Below are positions 25,801 to 37,800 of a stretch of DNA of 64,000 nucleotides, piece by piece. Location: NCBI RefSeq assembly GCF_910592395.1, contig NC_088308.1, forward strand, positions 6,897,001 to 6,961,000. The letters run 5' to 3'. Both the position numbers and the translations under genes were made by a program. The DNA is from Lineus longissimus (Eukaryota > Nemertea > Pilidiophora > Heteronemertea > Lineidae). The notes under the pieces were generated by a model, which worked only from the letters and a program-made list of their open reading frames with translations, did no database searches and was not told where the DNA came from. Position 1 is the stretch's first letter. Each line of letters begins with the position of its first letter.

Positions 25801-28800
25801 ATAGGAATGCAGGTCATAACTTCAGTTATGAATATGTCTGATAGTATTATAAGAAGATGTTTGGCACAAGAAAAGCATATGATTTTGGCAAATGGCCTTG
25901 GGCAAATGGCTTGTATTGTCAGTAATGTCACCATGTGAGATAGGAATGCGAGTCAATTTGTCCTGAGCTTGATATCATGATGATGAGATGTCTTGTTAAT
26001 GTTATTACCATAGTGGACACTCCAGGCCGGGGCAAGAGGGGTAATCTTGCAGTGTTCTCAGAAAATATCAACGAGCAAGAACTTGATGAAGTGAGACCTT
26101 CTGTACCTGGGGAGCACAATGTCCGAAGAAGGGGAGCTTCTAACAGGAATGTGATCCAGATAGGGAAAAGCTTCAGGGGCTTTCCTTTACTCAGAGCCAT
26201 TTGGAACTCCAAGATCAATAGTCTTGGAGAGTTTATAGGATTTTGTCCGATGTCCGATCAGTACTTCTCTGTGAACCGATACAGACTGTCTGAGGCAGTC
26301 CTAGTTATTACAAAATATGTGGTGTGACTCTTGACTCCAACTCCCAGACAAACGCTCCAGATACTGTACCAGAAAACAAAACAATCTCAAGAAAACGAGA
26401 ACTGTTATGGTAACTTTAGCTCCATGTTATTTTTCAGTTCGAACCCAAATGGGAATTCCGGCAGGTGTTTTGGTATAAAACACGTGACAATAGTACGACC
26501 TGTCCTCTAGGTTCCCATGGGTTCATTCATCATTGTCCACGGCTGCATTGCCTGCTCTTCGATCAATAAACTTATCAATCTTGCGAGAACAGGTGTATTT
26601 TCATATAATCGGGACATTTATCATGACAGTCGCTGATGTCGGAATTGTGTCACCCCCTCAGTTTTGCATTTGAAGGTAGAGATCTACGGCAGTCATGTTG
26701 AAGGCAGATAATTACTCGATCTGCTGTGCTGTTTTGGTTTGCGATTTCGGATTGGTGAATGATCGAGACCAACAGTTTATTGGCAAGACCCCATCACGTT
26801 CTGGCTTCTCATTTCATTCACTCCCCATGGATCAATAGCCCTATCTTCATCTTGTGTAGGATACGCGTAGCTTATGTTTGATAAGCGTCAAGCAGGTCTA
26901 TATCTCGATTCATTGTGGTGCTGAGATATCAGAAGCTGATTTCAAGACAGATATGCGAGCTCGAATTCTTTTTTCAAGGAAAGCTCTCTGGATTTGATAA
27001 ATGTTGGCATACGGTTGTGTCTGTCGGTCCATATTTGCTGTTTGCTGCATGCATAGATCTGTCTCCAATCCTCTTGCTCTCTGTGTTATTTCATACTATT
27101 TGTCTGAATCTGATTGAAAAGGGTGGAAATGCTGAGACAGACATGACAGAAGGGTCTTACATGTATTTTCCGATTGTTGACGCACTGTTGTGTTAACAGA
27201 ACAACCTGCATTCAAGAAATTTTTTGAATAAATCATATATAGATTGAACGTCCTCCTGTCAGTGACTGTCGCCAACAAATGTCATCCTATTGTAAATTAT
27301 TGAATAGAACATAAATCAGAATTTATGAAAATGTGGTCTACTTTATTATTGATTATGAATTAAATGGAAGCATTTGTTCAGTCGGATAACAAAGATTGGC
27401 AGGCTTCGAATTCAGAAATTATTTCAAATGCATCCGTCTTTGAGCTAATTTTGGCCTTGGTATTGAAAATATGTGAAGAAGAGTTGAGAGGGCACAAAGG
27501 TCATTTCGGAGGGCACTTTACTGCTTTGGCATCAAATTTGAGCCCTGGATAGACACAGTCGTGACTCTTGGTCCAGTCCATGGGGTAGTAGTATACTACA
27601 GCATAGATATCGCTGTCAGAAGAAAAGGCCAGACCCACAAATATTCAGCCACTCAGGTGGTGCTGCAGCGGTTAATGCATAATTTAGAGATTTTTAGTGC
27701 TCCTGATCAATTTCAATGATTTAAAAAAATTTTCGTGGTCAAGATTTTTTCCACCTCTGTATTCTGTATCTGTAGCAAATATTTCACGTCATTTTTTCTC
27801 TCATGAAATTTGTATCATTTCAGCTTTACCATGCTTGGCTCAACTCGATCCTTAACGAGGAGGACCTGCACATCGCCAACCTGACAGAGCTACAAGATGG
27901 TGTGACCCTCTATCACCTGATTGGGATCCTCTACCCCGACAGCAAGGACGATCACAAATTTCAGGTGAGTGAAATAAGGGACGAGAGGCGTACCGCAGGC
28001 AAAGACAATTAAAGTCAATCATTTCACTTACATTTTCAAATTAAAAAATATCAGGTTTATGAATAAAATATGGCACCAGGCCAAAACGCCATAAACTGTT
28101 TAAAATGAATATGTTTAATTTGTCCATTGAAAGTCTGGATTAATCATGTACACTATTTGTCTTGTCTACCTGTCCAAGTTGATCTTACATCACATTAGTT
28201 TGTCAACACAGGCCATTAGTCATTCACAATATGTATTAAATCCGGCCCAGGCTTGTCAAAAGTGGGACTCTAACACTTCAATTCATTGGTGTTCTTTCTC
28301 AAATTTCAATTCTCAGGTTTGTGAATTTGCGTGGCATTCTTGTGAAAATTTCATCTATTTGTAAACACCTCTTATTGACAAAGGAATGGATAACTCGATT
28401 TAGCGTGGTCAGGAATGAAAAGCCACTTCCCCTCAGCTATTCAAACGCTGATCTTTGGGGGTTTTACCCACTGTGTCGAGATCGCAGGTCTGGGCAAGGC
28501 CTAGTCCAACACACGCCTATGTGACTATACATAGCTTAAAAGCACATTAACACCCTTTGTGCCAGTAAAGGAATAAGTCTTATCTATCTGTGACTGTGGG
28601 GCTATAAATGTGTTATTCAGGTGAAACCACTCGCATGACTTGAAGTACTCGCTTTCTCGCTTTTCGATAAAGTGTCGTTTCTCTTCCTTGAAACATTCAT
28701 CACCCTAGTTTGTCTTAGACAGAAAATGGACTATTGATTGGCACTCAAGTCCAATTCTGATTGGAATGAGGACACTATTCTACAGGGACATTATCTGGAA

Positions 28801-31800
28801 TATTTAGGACGGCCATTGTAAAATATCTCTAGCTTTGTACTCTATGCTTGTGTCTCCTTCATATTTATTTACATTTGCATCCCTTGAAAGCTTTTGATAA
28901 TTCTGATCTCAAATATTTGGCAAGGTATTTTATCAATTGATGTTGTTAATTGCCCATGGCATTATCATTTTGAGGTCCCGATAATCCTAAATCTGTCATA
29001 CTGTGTCCTGAGTATACTGCTTTTGGTGCAAACTCTTTCAATGGAACACAGATCATGAATGTTCGGTAATTTGTTGAAGTCTCGGCCCAATTCTCTCAGG
29101 TTTGATGTCTACTTCAAGTTGGTTGCCAATTTTTAGGGTTAGCCCCGAACACTGGTTCAGCGATCACCAGGATATTGCCTGGTGGCACCCATTTAGTGCA
29201 TAAATTCATTGTAATGGCTGAATTCTGAGAAATATCTCTTGCTTTTCATTCCCAAATACAGTAGGATCTCTCTAGCGAAGGACACCCTCAGGACTGACAA
29301 AGGGTAGAAAGGTGTCCTGATTAGAGAGGTCAGTGCGAAAGGATTGGAAACAACTAATTAGTAATTTGAGACCAAAACTGTCCTTGATAGAGAAGATCTC
29401 CTTACTTAGAGAGGTGTCCGCTAAGGGAGGTTCCACTGCACCTTTTCAAGTCGGTATACATAAAAGCTTTTATATTATGAAATCTACATACCTTATCCAT
29501 TCTCTCCATCTTCCATGAGTTTATTCAGTGATTTATGCAGTATTTATGCATTTGCTTGAAAAGTGTCATAAATATTGACTAGTCACCAGGTGGGTATTGT
29601 TTGTCCTTCAGCAAAACACCTCAAATTCATGATAAGCTCTCATAATGGGCGGGTCATAAGTTGCAGCCGCAGGTTTGTTTTCGATCAACCAACAAAAACA
29701 TGATTTCATTTTTCTGTTCCTTTCAGGCTTCAAGAGAAAAGATTGCTATCCAGCGGTTGCAGGGTGTCCTTGACCTTCTCTACCGGAATGGAGTAAAGAT
29801 TTCTGTAGGAGCCCATGGTAAGCTGGACGGTTGTGCCTTTCTGCTTTCCCGTAAATGAATACCGATTGGCAAATTGGAAATCAATGCTCATGATGCGTGT
29901 TTGAAAACACCTTGGTTAGAATACAGTGTTCCATTATGTATGGAATGGAACCAGTAAAAAAGGCTATATGTTTAGTTTGTACCTCACTGTCACTAGTGTC
30001 AGTATCAGTCACTAGCGTCAGTATTACACTGCTAGTCACTAGCGTCAGTATTAGTCACTAGCGTCAGTATTAGTCACTAGCGTCAGTATTAGTCACTAGC
30101 GTCAGTATCAGTCACTAGCGTCAGTATTAGTCACTAGCGTCAGTATTAGTCACTAGCGCCAGTATTAGTCATTAGCATCAGTATTAGTCACTAGCGTCAG
30201 TATTAGTCACTAGTGTCAGTATTAGTCACTAGTGTCAGTATTAGTTGACCCAATTCTGCTCGGGTGGAACTGTCGTTTCGCTCAAAACTTTGGCTGCCGC
30301 CTTGGTTTTGGCCAACATTTTTGCTTCATCCTCACGTTGTTCAGTGAAACAGATGGGTGAAACAACCAATACCTCTTCCTTCCAGTTCGGTATCAATTCC
30401 TGAAACCATTTCTGTTCTGTAGAAGCAATGTTTGGGCATCAGTCCTTCCCCTAGGGTACTGGTAAATTTGGCTGAACAGTGACCGAAAACTTGTAGCTTG
30501 TACAGCTATCACCGTCTGGATTTGTATGGTTGAGACTTCAATCATTGATTTGGTGAGCAATCTCATCATTCATAGGCCTTCCTGTTTAAATAGTCGGAAA
30601 AAAGCTATTCAGAAGTTGTTGCTAGGCAACCTCTACACTGTTGTAGATCACATCATAAATTCCTGTGTAGTTAATTAAATTTTGAAAAATATACTTCCAT
30701 TTGGTGCAGGTATGGCTTAGCCTTGAAATATGTTGAGCACTACATGTAGATGAATCATTGTGATCTTGTATTCTACATGAACCTGTACATCCATCGCCCC
30801 AAAGCAAGAGAAACAGAGGCAAAACCTGTTTTGCCCAATTCGAATCCATTGCCGCAGCAACAAAAGTGGTTTGTTTGCTTGGCGCTTTGAGAACTGAAGA
30901 TGGAGTCTAGCTACTGAATGCTTTTTATAGTATTATTTAAGAGACCATTCAAAAAGGTCATCGGGCATTATGGCAGCTGACAGCAGTGATCTGTGCCCAA
31001 GTTGGTCTTTTTTTCTTCCTCCCTCCAGACGTGGTCACGAGGTCTCTCTTTGCCCCAGTCAGCCCCCAATCATTCATACATGTAGGGGTAAACAACACAC
31101 TCAGTCAATAGTGCATGCAGAGCTTGAAGAATAAGGACCGCCCAGATCCGTCTGACCATAGCCCTTCCGATTGATCCACAATCTCCATCAACTTTACACA
31201 TTTGATTTGAAAATTTTATAACTGGCTTGTTCCGTATTCCATATAATCCACTCAGTCATGGTGATTTATCACCTGCCAATTATCTTTTGCTTAAATACAT
31301 GTTACACAGTCTGCTGGGGCTGTTTCTAATCAGGCTAGTCATGATAAATGTCATGTTCTGTTGAATGCTACATGGATCAATTACTGATTTAAGCCTTACT
31401 TTAATGGTATAAATTGATCTTGTGTTTGCATTTGTGGCCTAATAAAGGTACCTTTGGTTCGTCTGTAAGAACTGCTTTCAGACTCGATATCTGCAGACAA
31501 GTGAGTTTTATCGCAGTGACTGCAATAAAATGATAGCTTGGGTACCATGTGTTACTGTTTAGTGATAAACCTCAAAGATATGTGGAATAGATTTTTCACA
31601 GAACTTTTTCACTGAAGTGTTTTATAAAAGTGTCTGACAGTTTTCACTTTTTGAAACTCGCACATGTTTAATACTTTTAGTACTTTCCAAGGTGAATTCA
31701 CCTTTAGAAAACAGTTCTGTACCCCGACGGAACTGTTCTTTATTTTAGAACTTGGTACGTCCTACCTTATCCGAAACATACCACTTGGCACTTATCTATT

Positions 31801-34800
31801 TTTCCTTGGCCTGGAGCGCAAATAGTTCAAAAAATGTTCCGCCTATGATTTTGTGTCCCGACAATTGTGATGAATTATGTGGCACCCTACCAAAACATGG
31901 GTGAATCGCAACCGACATTCATAATTCAAATATATGTACGCGTATTTGATGATCTGTTTTGTACAGGAAGATTCCTGATGGCAAAATACTGATTTACAGT
32001 CTTCAGTGTTTGCCTACTATTAGTGGTGTATTTTGATGGTTCTTGCCCGGGGGTGCGATAGAGTGCACAGTAGAGGAAAAATAAATCCCCATTTGAATTT
32101 GTATGAAAAATCGGATTATACCCCTGTTTGGTTTGCTGGAAAAATATCCTGCATTACGGCAAGGTTGAATTTGGGCCAAGTGCTATGGGTGTTCTGATAG
32201 TATTTGTTGATAGTACAAAATTTATATAGAGGAAATAGATTGGTAAGTGCATCCATAATACATGTGAAGAGGACACTATCATGTTCCAAAAGAACTGACT
32301 TCATTATTTGTCAGTAGCTGTTGAACAAGTTCCCCAATGCTGTCACGCTTCTAGGCTAGACCGACTTTCCTTGAGGGGCTGTGCAGTGCTTGGCGCAAGA
32401 TTGTAAAAAGGCATTCATTACTTGGAAATATCATTTCATAGAAAGATTGCAGTGGAGCAAGATGAAAATTGTAGGGCAGCAAGGCAAGAGGAGCGGGGTT
32501 GGGAACCAACAGAATTTGCCTTTGATAACTTCTTGCCCTGAACATAATACCAACACCACTGGCATGATATTCGAATTCACTCCAACAGAAAATGCATTTG
32601 TTCATCAACGACATCAGGTTTACACACAAAACATCCAGTAAACCGAAGTTAAAAACTGATATTGTCGGTGAGAAGGGGGAATTTCCTGTCGGGATGCTTT
32701 CAAGTATTACATGAAATGCCGCTAGACCCTGTAATTTCCAACTGAGAATTATGCTTTCAGACGTTATACATAGGCCCGCCTCTATATACTCAATGTCACA
32801 GTGGTCAAAGAGCTTATTTAGACCGCAGTGGGGTACAGGTTTTTTAACACAAACCTCTTGTATAAACCACAATACAAGTTGTCTGCCCACATGATTTGTG
32901 TAAAATTTCACAGAAAGTAGTAATTTTTTTCACATTGTTAATCTCGACAAGTGTATAATGTTTGCAAAGAAAGCTCATATTTCTGGTCGCAAATTATTAT
33001 AAGTCCAGAGCTGTTAATCTCTCAGTATTTTCTTTGGACATGTATTGAAAGGGTCGGTCATGATTTATACTGAAATTGGGCCAGGACGTCTGTTAACCCA
33101 CAAGCGTGCTTTTGAAATAACTGGATAATTTGGTTTAAATGAACTGGAAATCTATGAATTATCACGATATGGGTCCCTCATATATCATGAGAATTAGAAT
33201 TCCTAGGCACATAAAACCTTCTACACTTGTGAAATGTGACTGTGCATGATTTTGAAGTTAAATATATTGCCAACTTCTAAAGTATGGTTGAACCTTTTAA
33301 AGGGCACTGAAGGACATTTCAGCCTTGGGACTGATAAATGCTGTCATTCAGGGGCTGACAAATATAAATGACTTCATCCTCAGGGCTTAGATCAGACATC
33401 ATATGTGACTCGCTCTACCAAAACTAGGCGCTTGTCGCATCTGAACTTGACAGGTTGATACGGACTTGTTGTTCATTTCCCTATTGTAGACCTTTTGTGA
33501 AATCTATTACAAACTGATTTGGTCACATTTCACAAAAGGTCTACAATAGGGAAATGAACAACAAGTCCGTATCAACCTGTCAAGTTCAGATGCGACAAGC
33601 GCCTAGTTTTGGTAGAGCGGGTCACATATGGGCAATGCTGTGGTATGGTCGACTTCGAAATGTTGGATATGGGGCATATCACATTTTGCGATGAAGTCTT
33701 CAATTGATGTCTTGCACAGTTGTGAGATATCCTTGTCAGCCTTGTGATGGGGCCATGAGAAATCGTCCTCAAAGCCTCCCAACACAAAGAATCAAACCAT
33801 CGTCGGCAATGTTATGATCTTCCTATGATCCTCAAGGTGTTCTTACACTTACAGTTCCTATGTTCTTGTGAATCAAAACTGAAAATGCTCATCTCTGCCC
33901 AGTAAAATAATCTCCCTTTGAATATCCCAACCCGGAGGTCCTACTTAATTATAGCATGATTGATACATAAATGAAACAGGAATGTATAATTTCACTCATC
34001 TCTTTCCAGAAATACTTCAAGGAGACACGAAAGCCTTACTGGATGTCCTCTGGGGAATTATACTAAACTTCTTCATACATACACCAGGTTTGTCAAATAC
34101 ATACACTTGCTTCTATACCAACAGTGACAAAAACAAACTGGGATTCGAATTATCTTTAATGAATGATCATCCAAGTTTTGAAATGGTTGTCAACGAATGC
34201 CAAATATAACTTGTCAGTCTTGATGCTTGCTACAGGAAACACAACCATCTTGTTTTAGGAGTTAGCTGAGCCATTGCAAACTTAATATTGGTCTTGATGA
34301 AATTGACTGAAGGAGATGAGGCTTAGTTGAGTTAACGCTGGCTATAACCCTGATTAAGCTACAGGGCCAGGTAACTCGAAGTTCCAGTTGGAGCTGTACA
34401 TGTATTAATTACACCATGGAAAAAACCTATATATATTTATATAAGACCTTTATTTTTCCATTTTAGAGCGCCCACCCACCCAGAGGACTGTCCGTGTTGC
34501 CAAACGTAACCTCCTTGATTGGTGCAAGCAGCAGCAGCCAGACCTCGCCTTCAACATCCATGCCAGCCTCGGCAAGAAGTAAGTTACTTCTAGACCTTGT
34601 TAAGATTGGGAAAATAATCGTGGAGTCTTATTTTGGCATGGTCGTGGTCACGTTGAAATTACTTAACATTTCTCACCTACATCAGGGCAAGGCAAAGGTA
34701 CTCTGACAAGATCTTTTGCAAGTGAGTGATCAAAGGCAAAATCCAGTAGATCCTGCAACTATAAGGGGCCTGGAGCCCAAACTTGCATATCTGGTCAGTT

Positions 34801-37800
34801 GTGATTTGAAGCCATCTACAGTATGCTCTCTGTATACTGTATCACACATGTCCTGTCTTTTCCAGTTTTGGTAAATCTGACGTCCTGGCAAGAATAATAA
34901 GTACAAATTGCAGAGTCGAAGAATCAGAGGTAAGTCTTATGTCAAAGTAATGATATCTCTCTCTACATTATCTCTGCATCAGTTGTAATGACCCTGCTTG
35001 ATTAATTGGCGTAACTCTACACTTGGCGAGGGAGCAGGGTCCATCACAGGCCCAGGTATAGGCAGGTGGACAGACTAGTCATTGATGTCAAATGGCTTGC
35101 TCAAGGTTACAGGTGATGTGTCAGGCGTTGTCAAACCCTTGTTCAGAATAAGAGATGAGTTTAACACTAGATCCCCCCCCCCCCAGATTTGAGTCCTGTC
35201 GGTGTCCAATGATCTTTACATTTCATTCACAGGAACTTATAGAATATTTATCCAATGCTGTCTCGGCCACTGAAGATCAGTTAGGAATCGATAAAGACAT
35301 TTTGAAGTAAGTTTCTCATGACAGACACCATGTCACTTTGGTGTCTACTTCTGTTTCTTTGGTGCCTTGCTTGCCGTCGTGGAGTGGTGGCTCTGATCTC
35401 TGACTAGCGGTCATGAGACTAGGCAGGTCCCTTTGCCTTTCCTGTCTAAGGCTGACGTTACATAGGCCTCATTCGTTCACTTCCCACATGTCACGTTCCA
35501 GCTTTACTTAACGTTCCTCGGTAAATGCACGGCCTTGTGGCATGCATTCAGTGAGGAACGAACGCATTAAGGGGAACGTGACATGTGGGAAGTGAACGAA
35601 TGAGGCCTATGTAACGTCAGCCTTACTCTACCAAGGTCAAGAGAAAATAACGTTATTTCCTCTTGCCAAGGTGTGTATAAATGGGTACTGGTCAGAAATG
35701 CTCAGATTTCAGTTCTGCAGAAAGTTTTCCGGACAGAAAAGTCGGATGATAACTCTACCATTGTTGATATCAGACTATAAACTTCTTTAATAATGAACTT
35801 GGTCTTCGTCTATTTTAAAGCCTGTTTGTCTTTTCAGCCCAGTGGACATAATTGATGGAACGATCGATGAACATGCATTGTTGGTTTACCTGGCTTTAGT
35901 CAAACGGAAGGTTAGTTTTATTGATGAAAATTTGGACACAGCAAACCCATTGAAGTACCATTGCCTTTTTAGCGTAATAAGCACTACAATATTTAGTTAA
36001 ACTATTTGAGGCTGCAACTATTGTCGGAATTTGGCACCAAAGTTCTAGATTGCAAAAGTATTGCTTTCACACTCTTAATAGTCTTTATTTATTCTTGCTA
36101 AAACCCTGCAAGTATTCTTCAGTTTATCTTCAATATGAATTATTTCTTCTTCAGAGTCAATTGAAGGGAAAGTCCAATGATCCTACCTCAACCATACCCA
36201 ACGGCATCCCAGAAGTGTTGAACAATCCAGTATTACTGAACACAAACAATTTGAGACGTTCCCCTTCACCTAAGCCTACAAGCCTTAGAAACAGCCCAAC
36301 ACCTGAGACTGACAGTCCCAGAAATAGCCCAATACCCAAAGCAGCTAGCCCAAGAAACAGCCCGATACCCAAGGCAGCTAGCCCCAGAAACAGCCCGATA
36401 CCCAAGGAAGCTAGCCACAGAAACAGCCCAATACCGAAGGCAGCTAGCCCCAGAAACAGCCCGATACCCAAGGCAGATAGCCCCAGAAACAGCCCAGCAC
36501 CCAAGACAGATAGCCCCAGAAACAGCCCAGCACCCAAGACAGATAGCCCCAGAAACAGCCCGATACCCAAGGCAGCTAGCCTAAGAAACAGCCCAATACC
36601 TGTTCATAGGCCTGTCAGTCCTCGTCAAGAGACCAGCACCCCTACCGAAGTCTGTCGGCCATCTCCACGCTATTCACTGCTCAATAAGGTAGAACTGGAC
36701 TTTGATGATAACCCTATAACATTTGAAGTGCCTTCAAGCTCAACTCCTCGTTCTTCTCTAACTTCACCTCGGAGATCACCAGTGCCATCTCCTAACCGGC
36801 CGTTGTCTCCGGCTACCAATATAAGAAATAACAGACCGATATCACCAAGGACGAACCAAGAGCACAATCCTGATATTGAACTCATCATCGATTTGACTGA
36901 TTCTGGGGACAACTTTGTGGAAAATTCCCTGTTAATTTCACCAAGGAAACCTGTGGAAACCACACCACAGCAGACGTATTCAGCCTTGCACCAGAGGTCA
37001 CAATCAACTTCTCCCAGCAGGACACAGTTGACCTCATCTGAGAGGACACATTCAACCTCACCCCAGAGGACAATCAGCCCACAGTCTTTCAACGTGAACC
37101 ATGTCTACAGTCCACGAAACTCGCCATCGATAGAAGCAGACGACTTTCGCTCAAGATCACCGCTAGGATCGCCAGGAGCGGCTCGACGCCAGAAGGCTGC
37201 ATCGCCGCTTGGGAGCCCGAGAGCGAGATCCCCGCGTTTGACGTCACCGAGAATTAACGGTCACAGAGGAATGAACGGTTACTCTACCATGGATCCAGGT
37301 GACAGGCTCGATTTCAATGGGTTTGATGAAAAGGTGAGGTTGGAAGATTGGAGACGGTATTTTCATTGCTTGGTGGTTCAAGTGATGATTGACATGGTCA
37401 TGAGTGAAATGATAGTTCTCTATGATAATGCTCAGATAACGTGTGCTTGATACATAGTAATCTTAGCTGGTTTGTTTCCTAACACTTTCAACAGATGACT
37501 CTTTTTGTTCCATAACAAATCGAAATTAAACTAATGTGCATTTCTGTTCTTGACCAAAGAGCCTATTCAAGGAAACTACATTTTTCCTTTTGTGGCAAAC
37601 TCAAGAAAACTAACCCTTTAATATGTTTCCTATCTATTTCCAGGGTAATGGAAACTTGTCGGACACTGAGCAGCCAAATTCGGCACGATCTGGTCGCACG
37701 GACACATCTGATTGGCTCTCCTCTTCGTCGGGATCAGTCCACGCGTATAACGTCGCGAGAGGAAATGACGAAATCGCCGACAGTGGCGTGGATACGGAAT

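Larger units (their letters stand above)
29818..34009 (+). other. Intron 3 of the CH-scaffold gene
   Basis: 4.2 kb. It holds a 19-bp minisatellite, an antisense 186-codon frame (32351-32911), a fragment of the inverted-repeat element (about 33285-33350) and a near-perfect 104-bp inverted repeat (33400-33630). No exon was recognised. Confidence 0.55.
27824..35910 (+). other. CH-module-coding exons 2-8 of the scaffold gene
   Basis: CH1 reads LYHAWLNSILNEEDLHIANL, TELQDGVTLYHLIGILYP, AIQRLQGVLDLLYRNGVKI, then ALLDVLWGIILNFFIHTPE. These are the four expected helices: W in helix 1, L.DGV..L..L in helix 3, and LxxLWxxILxF at the end. CH2 is more divergent: VAKRNLLDWCKQQQP, FGKSDVLARIISTN, AVSATEDQLGIDKDIL, and NPVDIIDGTIDEHALLVYLA. 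That last part matches the filamin-type CH2 ending (LGI...VDPNVDEHSVMTYLS). Residues 11-221. The central CH2 loops are short. Confidence 0.78.

Noticed and set aside
25977-26327. 116-codon plus-strand frame in intron 1 of the scaffold gene
   Set aside because: No domain, no splice sites that fit, low-complexity start (repeated ATGATG). Judged chance.
29990-30245. CRISPR-like array
   Set aside because: Units are contiguous 19-bp repeats with no spacers, in an intron of an animal gene.
36157-37092. Long minus-strand frames (137 and 140 codons) opposite exon 9 of the scaffold gene
   Set aside because: They are mirror frames of the 33-bp coding repeat and of Ser/Pro codons. The plus strand has splice sites and joins in frame with its neighbours.
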